Shown here piece after piece: positions 5,890-9,268 of a DNA stretch of 9,268 nt. Source of the stretch: Frankiales bacterium (GTDB lineage Bacteria > Actinomycetota > Actinomycetes > Mycobacteriales > SCTD01). Location: assembly GCA_025464915.1 (NCBI GenBank), contig JAODNF010000018.1:1-9268 (forward strand), in the 5' to 3' direction. The translations under genes and the position numbers were made by a program. The stretch's first letter is position 1. Every line of letters begins with the position of its first letter. The notes under the pieces are model-generated. The model was not told where the DNA came from and made no database searches. It was given only the letters and a program-made list of their open reading frames with translations.

Positions 5890-6687
5890 TCAGGCGGTCG
5901 GGTCCGCGTCGGCGTCGCCGGCCTCGAGCATCGCGAGCAGCGCGGGGGCGACGCCGGGGGCGGAGGCGACGACCAGGGCCGGCCCGGCGGGGGCACCGCG
6001 CAGACCAGTGACGACGGCTCCTGCCTCGGCGGCGATGAGGCCGCCTGCGGACAGGTCCCAGGGCGACAGGCCCTGCTCGAAGTAGGCGTCCAGCCGCCCG
6101 GCGGCGACGGAGCAGAGGTCGAGCGAGCCGGCGCCGAGGCGCCGGATGTCGCGGACCGCCGGCAGCAGCGTGGGGAGCAGCAGGGACTGGCGCGCGCGGC
6201 GCTCGGCGCCGTAGCCGAAGCCCGTCCCGACGAGGGCCTGCTCGAGCGACGTCACGGCCGAGCACCGTACGGCTGCGCCGTTCAGAGTCGCCCCGCCACC
6301 TCGTACCGCCTGCCAGAGCTCGTCCTTCGCCGCGTCGAAGACCACTCCCACGAGCGCGCCCGAGGCGTCCTCGAAGCCGATGGACACCGCCCACTGCGGG
6401 ATGCCGTAGAGGTAGTTGACCGTGCCGTCGATGGGGTCGATGACCCAGCGGAAGCCCGAGGTGCCCTCGGACCCGGCGCCCTCCTCCCCCAGCAGCCCGT
6501 CGTCGGGCCGGACGCTCGTGAGGGCCGAGACGAGCAGGTCCTCGACGGCCTTGTCCGCGACGGTGACGACGTCGGTCGGGGACGACTTGGTCTCGAGCAC
6601 CCCGATCCCGGACCGCATCGACAGGGCCAGCGCACCCGCCTCGTAGGCGAGGTCGGTGGCAAGGGCGAGGGTCGCGTCGAGGTCCAC
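5890..6687 (-). CDS. Inositol monophosphatase family protein
   Basis: Predicted cytoplasmic Mg-dependent phosphatase of the IMPase/FBPase/CysQ superfamily; in Actinomycetota such enzymes typically dephosphorylate inositol-1-phosphate, histidinol-phosphate, fructose-1,6-bisphosphate or PAP. The 265-residue product has the complete metal site: Glu69 in LLGEEG (65-70), motif A DPIDGTVNY (84-92, Asp84 and Asp87), and motif B PWDLSAGGLIAAEAG with Asp211. A conserved Thr-Asp (38-39) precedes these on the activation loop. Length and motif spacing are normal for a single-domain IMPase. The start is GTG 6687; the ATG at 6695 is out of frame. No Shine-Dalgarno sequence is seen. It is divergent from the acyl-CoA dehydrogenase operon across 72 bp and upstream of the CAP gene on the same strand. 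Sequence alone does not decide among the possible substrates, so no symbol is given. Confidence 0.93.
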   Translation of the reverse strand: MDLDATLALATDLAYEAGALALSMRSGIGVLETKSSPTDVVTVADKAVEDLLVSALTSVRPDDGLLGEEGAGSEGTSGFRWVIDPIDGTVNYLYGIPQWAVSIGFEDASGALVGVVFDAAKDELWQAVRGGGATLNGAAVRCSAVTSLEQALVGTGFGYGAERRARQSLLLPTLLPAVRDIRRLGAGSLDLCSVAAGRLDAYFEQGLSPWDLSAGGLIAAEAGAVVTGLRGAPAGPALVVASAPGVAPALLAMLEAGDADADPTA

Positions 6688-6701
6688 CTGGGCATTGTGG
6701 C

Positions 6702-6707
6702 AAGGTA
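6702..6707 (-). promoter_or_regulatory. Putative -10 box for the IMPase gene
   Basis: On the minus strand TACCTT (6707 to 6702) matches TANNNT and predicts a start near 6695, leaving a leader of about 8 nt before the GTG. No -35 match is visible. I saw no comparable -10 for the plus-strand operon in this 72-bp spacer. Confidence 0.35.
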
Positions 6708-6743
6708 GAACGCGATTCGGTTTCGCCGTGACTCAGCACACAC

Positions 6744-6750
6744 AGAAGGA
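6744..6750 (+). promoter_or_regulatory. Shine-Dalgarno for first acyl-CoA dehydrogenase
   Basis: AGAAGGA lies 9 nt before the GTG at 6760 and supports that start. This operon appears leadered, unlike the neighbouring genes with -10 boxes right in front of their start codons. Confidence 0.7.
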
Positions 6751-6759
6751 CACATCGAC

Positions 6760-7944
6760 GTGGACCTGACCTTCAGCAAGGAAGACGAGGACTTCCGGTC
6801 CGAGTTCCGCAGCTGGCTCGACCAGAACCTCCCGGCCGAGATGCGCACGCTCGACTGGTGGCGCCCCAAGAGCGAGGACGAGCAGTTCCAGATCCGGCGC
6901 GACTGGGAGGCGAAGAAGGCCGAGGCCGGCTTCTGCGGCATCCAGTGGCCGACGGAGTACGGCGGCCGTGGGGGCACGCCGACCATGAAGGCGATCTACG
7001 ACGAGGAGATGGCCAAGTCCAACGCTCCCCGGACCGTCAACCCGCTGGGTCTCGCGTTCCTGGCGCCGACCGTGATGGCGATCGGCACCGACGAGCAGAA
7101 GGCGGCCATCATCCGCCCGATGCTGCGCACCGAGACCATCTGGTGCCAGGGCTTCTCCGAGCCGGGCGCCGGCTCGGACCTCGCGGCACTGCAGATGAAG
7201 GCGGAGCCGCAGGGCGAGGAGTACGTCCTCAACGGCCAGAAGATCTGGACGACCAACGCGATGCACGGCGACAAGATCTTCACCCTCGCCCGCACCAGCG
7301 CCGGCGCCAAGCGGCACGAGGGCATCTCGATGCTGCTGGTCGACATGCACCAGCCCGGCGTCGAGGCCCGCCCGCTCAAGCAGATCACCGGTGAGAGCGA
7401 GTTCGGGGAGGTCTTCTTCACCGACGCCACCTGCCCGCAGACCGAGGTCCTCGGCGGCGAAGGCAACGGCTGGATGACCGCGATGCTCCTGCTCTCCTTC
7501 GAGCGCGGCTCCTCCGCGATCGGGCAGTACACCGAGTTCAAGGGCCAGTGGAACGCGGTCGTCGACCTCGCGAAGAAGGTCGATCGCGGCAGCGGCAAGG
7601 CGATCGAGGACCCCGTCCTGCGCCAGAAGCTCGCCAACAGCCTCATCGAGCTCGAGTGCCTGAAGCTGCACTCGTGGCACGTCCTCACGCAGACCAGCCA
7701 GGGCAGGGACCTCGGCTACGAGGCGTCGATGACGAAGATCATGTGGAGCGAGACGTTCCGCAAGGTCAGCGACACGTACGAGGCCGTGCTCGGGTCGGCG
7801 TTCCAGGTGAACGAGACCGTCGGCACGACCATCGAGGAGCTCACCACCCTCGCGCTCTGGTCGCGCAGCTGCACCATCTGGGGCGGCTCGCAGCAGGTCC
7901 AGCGCTCCATCGTCGCCGAGCGCGTGCTCGGCCTGCCCCGCTAG
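6760..7944 (+). CDS. Acyl-CoA dehydrogenase, larger subunit with candidate catalytic Glu (FadE type)
   Basis: Predicted FAD-dependent dehydrogenase that introduces the alpha-beta double bond into an acyl-CoA. The 394-residue product has the N-terminal helical domain (LTFSKEDEDFRSEFRSWLDQ), a central beta domain with the ACAD signature GFSEPGAGSD (131-140) and NGQKIWTTNA, and a C-terminal helical domain ending GGSQQVQRSIVAERVLGLPR. Glu248 in LSFERGSS sits where isovaleryl-CoA dehydrogenase-type enzymes and, as I recall, mycobacterial ChsE4 (FadE26) keep the catalytic base. The equivalent region of the next protein lacks this Glu. The pairing of a roughly 395-residue and a roughly 355-residue ACAD in tandem matches actinobacterial heterotetrameric dehydrogenases such as ChsE4-ChsE5 for steroid side chains. 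The substrate here is unknown. The start is GTG 6760 behind AGAAGGA. Its TAG stop is embedded in the Shine-Dalgarno of the next gene, so the two are closely coupled. Confidence 0.93.
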   Translation: MDLTFSKEDEDFRSEFRSWLDQNLPAEMRTLDWWRPKSEDEQFQIRRDWEAKKAEAGFCGIQWPTEYGGRGGTPTMKAIYDEEMAKSNAPRTVNPLGLAFLAPTVMAIGTDEQKAAIIRPMLRTETIWCQGFSEPGAGSDLAALQMKAEPQGEEYVLNGQKIWTTNAMHGDKIFTLARTSAGAKRHEGISMLLVDMHQPGVEARPLKQITGESEFGEVFFTDATCPQTEVLGGEGNGWMTAMLLLSFERGSSAIGQYTEFKGQWNAVVDLAKKVDRGSGKAIEDPVLRQKLANSLIELECLKLHSWHVLTQTSQGRDLGYEASMTKIMWSETFRKVSDTYEAVLGSAFQVNETVGTTIEELTTLALWSRSCTIWGGSQQVQRSIVAERVLGLPR

Positions 7945-7950
7945 GAGAAG
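7943..7950 (+). promoter_or_regulatory. Shine-Dalgarno for second dehydrogenase, overlapping upstream stop
   Basis: AGGAGAAG shares its first two bases with the TAG stop (7942-7944) of the preceding gene. AGGAG ends 7 nt before the TTG at 7955, which decides that rare start codon; the GTG at 7950 is out of frame. Confidence 0.75.
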
Positions 7951-7954
7951 TGCG

Positions 7955-9019
7955 TTGAAGTTCCAGCTCACCGACGAGCAGCGCGCCCTCCAGGAGGCCG
8001 TGCGCGACTACCTCGGCGACCGGTTCGGTCAGCAGCAGGTCCGTGCGTTCTACGACGCCAACGACGAGACCGGCATCCCTGCCGACCTCTGGAAGGCGAT
8101 CGGCGAGCAGGGCTGGCTGGCCGTCATGGTCCCCGAGGAGCACGACGGCATCGGCCTCGGCCTGCTCGACGCCTCCGTCATCGCCCGCGCCTTCGGAGCG
8201 TGCACCGTCCCCGGTCCGTGGCTCGGCACCGTCGTCGCCGGCGAGGCGATCCGCCTCGCCGGATCGCCTGACCAGCAGGCGAAGTGGCTCCCCCGCATCG
8301 CCGCCGGCGAGGTCAAGGCCGCCGTCGCCCTTCTCAAGCAGGGCACCTCCAACCAGCCCGCGGCCACCGCCTCAGGGGGCACGCTCAGCGGCAACCTCGG
8401 CCTCGTCGAGTACGCCGCCCAGGCCGACCTGCTGGTCGTCTCGGCGGACGACGGCCTTGACCTGGTCGAGCCGGCGGCCGCGTCGATCACGCCGCGCGAA
8501 GCCCTCGACCGCACGACCCGCCTCGCGGAGGTCATCCTCGACGGCGCCACCGCCGAGAAGCTCGCGAACGGCAATCCCCTCGCCGAGCTCGTCGACCGCG
8601 CGGCCGTGCTGGCCGCCAACGACCTGGTCGGCATCGCCCGCAAGGCGCTGACGGACACGGTCGAGTACGACAAGACGCGCGTGCAGTTCGGCAAGCCCGT
8701 CGGGTCGTTCCAGGCCATCAAGCACGACCTCGCCGACATCCACCTCGCGGTGACGATGGCCGAGCACGCGGCCCTCTACGCGGCCCACGCGCAGGACATC
8801 GACACCGCCGACAAGGTCGTCGCCGCGAGCATCGCGAAGGCCAAGGCCGGCGACACCGCGAACGCGGCGACGAGCGCGATGATCCAGTACCACGGCGGCA
8901 TCGGCTACACGTGGGAGCACGACAGCCACTTCTACCTCAAGCGCGCGAAGCGGCTCGAGTACGCGTTCGGCGACGCCAGCCAGCACCGCGAGCGGATCGC
9001 CTCGCTGGTCCTGGCGTGA
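7955..9019 (+). CDS. Acyl-CoA dehydrogenase, smaller partner subunit (FadE type)
   Basis: Predicted partner subunit of the preceding dehydrogenase. The 354-residue product starts at TTG 7955 (MKFQLTDEQRALQEAVRDYL). It has the N-terminal helical domain, a shortened and poorly conserved central domain in which the usual SEPxAGSD signature is not recognisable, and a well kept C-terminal domain: KTRVQFGKPVGSFQAIKHDLADI (from Lys240) and QYHGGIGYTWEHDSHFYLKRAKR. Arg242 and the QFGKPVGSFQ loop normally contact FAD across the dimer interface. At the position aligned by eye with the partner's Glu248 there is Asp214 in LVDRAAV. The pattern fits the non-catalytic subunit of an alpha2beta2 actinobacterial dehydrogenase, where two different chains build one active site. 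The gene follows the first subunit after 10 bases and overlaps the next gene by GTGA. The alternative, a second independent dehydrogenase, is less likely given the degenerate central domain. Confidence 0.9.
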   Translation: MKFQLTDEQRALQEAVRDYLGDRFGQQQVRAFYDANDETGIPADLWKAIGEQGWLAVMVPEEHDGIGLGLLDASVIARAFGACTVPGPWLGTVVAGEAIRLAGSPDQQAKWLPRIAAGEVKAAVALLKQGTSNQPAATASGGTLSGNLGLVEYAAQADLLVVSADDGLDLVEPAAASITPREALDRTTRLAEVILDGATAEKLANGNPLAELVDRAAVLAANDLVGIARKALTDTVEYDKTRVQFGKPVGSFQAIKHDLADIHLAVTMAEHAALYAAHAQDIDTADKVVAASIAKAKAGDTANAATSAMIQYHGGIGYTWEHDSHFYLKRAKRLEYAFGDASQHRERIASLVLA

Positions 9020-9268
9020 CGACGACCCTCATCACCGGTGCCGCGAGCGGCTTCGGAAAGGAGGTCGCCAAGCAGCTCGTCCGACGCGGTGAGCAGGTCG
9101 TGCTGCTCGACGTGAACGACGCCGACGGCCAGGCCGTGGCTGACGAGCTCGGAGCCCCGTACCTGCACTGCGACGTCAGCGACGACGACGAGGTGCTCGC
9201 CACCACGGCGAAGGCGGAGGAGCTGGCCGGCGGGATCGACCAGTTCTTCCTCAACGCCGGCATCTCCA
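9016..9268 (+). CDS. Short-chain dehydrogenase/reductase, cut by right edge
   Basis: Predicted cytoplasmic NAD(P)-dependent oxidoreductase of the classical SDR family; only 84 codons are visible. GTG 9016 overlaps the TGA of the dehydrogenase subunit as GTGA, so it is the third cistron of the operon. It begins TTTLITGAASGFGKEVA, the TGxxxGxG dinucleotide-binding motif, followed by the acidic end of the second strand (VVLLDVND, which by the usual rule favours NAD over NADP), the CDVSD motif and NAGIS at the edge. The catalytic Ser-Tyr-Lys lies beyond the window. After acyl-CoA dehydrogenases such an enzyme could oxidise a 3-hydroxyacyl-CoA or a related hydroxyl, but that is inference from position. 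Confidence 0.9.
   Translation, partial: MTTTLITGAASGFGKEVAKQLVRRGEQVVLLDVNDADGQAVADELGAPYLHCDVSDDDEVLATTAKAEELAGGIDQFFLNAGIS

Noticed and set aside
6710..6728. Operator-like palindrome in the IMPase/dehydrogenase spacer
   Set aside because: Only GCGA and TCGC at 6712-6726 match, 4 bp around 7 nt, which is expected by chance in such GC-rich DNA.
6733..7971. 412-codon minus-strand frame opposite the first acyl-CoA dehydrogenase
   Set aside because: Antisense shadow with Leu/Ala/Asp/Glu-rich low-complexity translation. The sense frame has complete ACAD motifs and a Shine-Dalgarno sequence.

Overview
The window is GC-rich, gene-dense DNA with GTG and TTG starts, lipobox-type lipoproteins and start codons placed directly behind -10 boxes. 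This points to a high-GC Gram-positive bacterium (Actinomycetota). A Nocardioides- or Intrasporangiaceae-like host is only a guess. I see no RNA genes, CRISPR array, insertion sequence or phage gene. The left and right edges each cut a gene.

Layout. (1) Positions 1-1197 hold two divergent secreted lipoproteins: a DUF3105 protein (minus strand, cut by the left edge) and an M23 zinc-peptidase-like protein (plus strand). They appear to share one bidirectional leaderless promoter at 441-450. (2) Positions 1199-3593 hold the divergent glycogen pair: glgC (ADP-glucose pyrophosphorylase, minus) and an actinobacterial GlgA/GlgM-type glucosyltransferase (plus). The first makes ADP-glucose and the second uses it. 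(3) Positions 3655-5093 hold a two-gene minus-strand operon with a 4-base GTGA overlap: a DUF6318-like lipoprotein followed by an exported PKD-domain protein of unknown role. (4) Positions 5151-5382 are non-coding and hold a tandem array of three GC-rich 10-bp inverted-repeat units with a 62-bp period, plus one diverged unit. (5) Positions 5397-6687 hold two minus-strand genes: an inositol-monophosphatase-family enzyme and, downstream, a small secreted CAP/SCP-domain protein. (6) Positions 6760-9268 hold a plus-strand catabolic operon: two dissimilar acyl-CoA dehydrogenase subunits, probably one heteromeric enzyme, then a short-chain dehydrogenase overlapping by GTGA and cut by the right edge.

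Most of this is ordinary actinobacterial core or near-core content. The parts most worth a second look are the shared -10 promoter at 441-450, the 62-bp hairpin array with paired arm changes in its first unit, the coupled DUF6318/PKD pair, and the one-sided catalytic glutamate in the dehydrogenase pair. I found no convincing new defence or mobile system.
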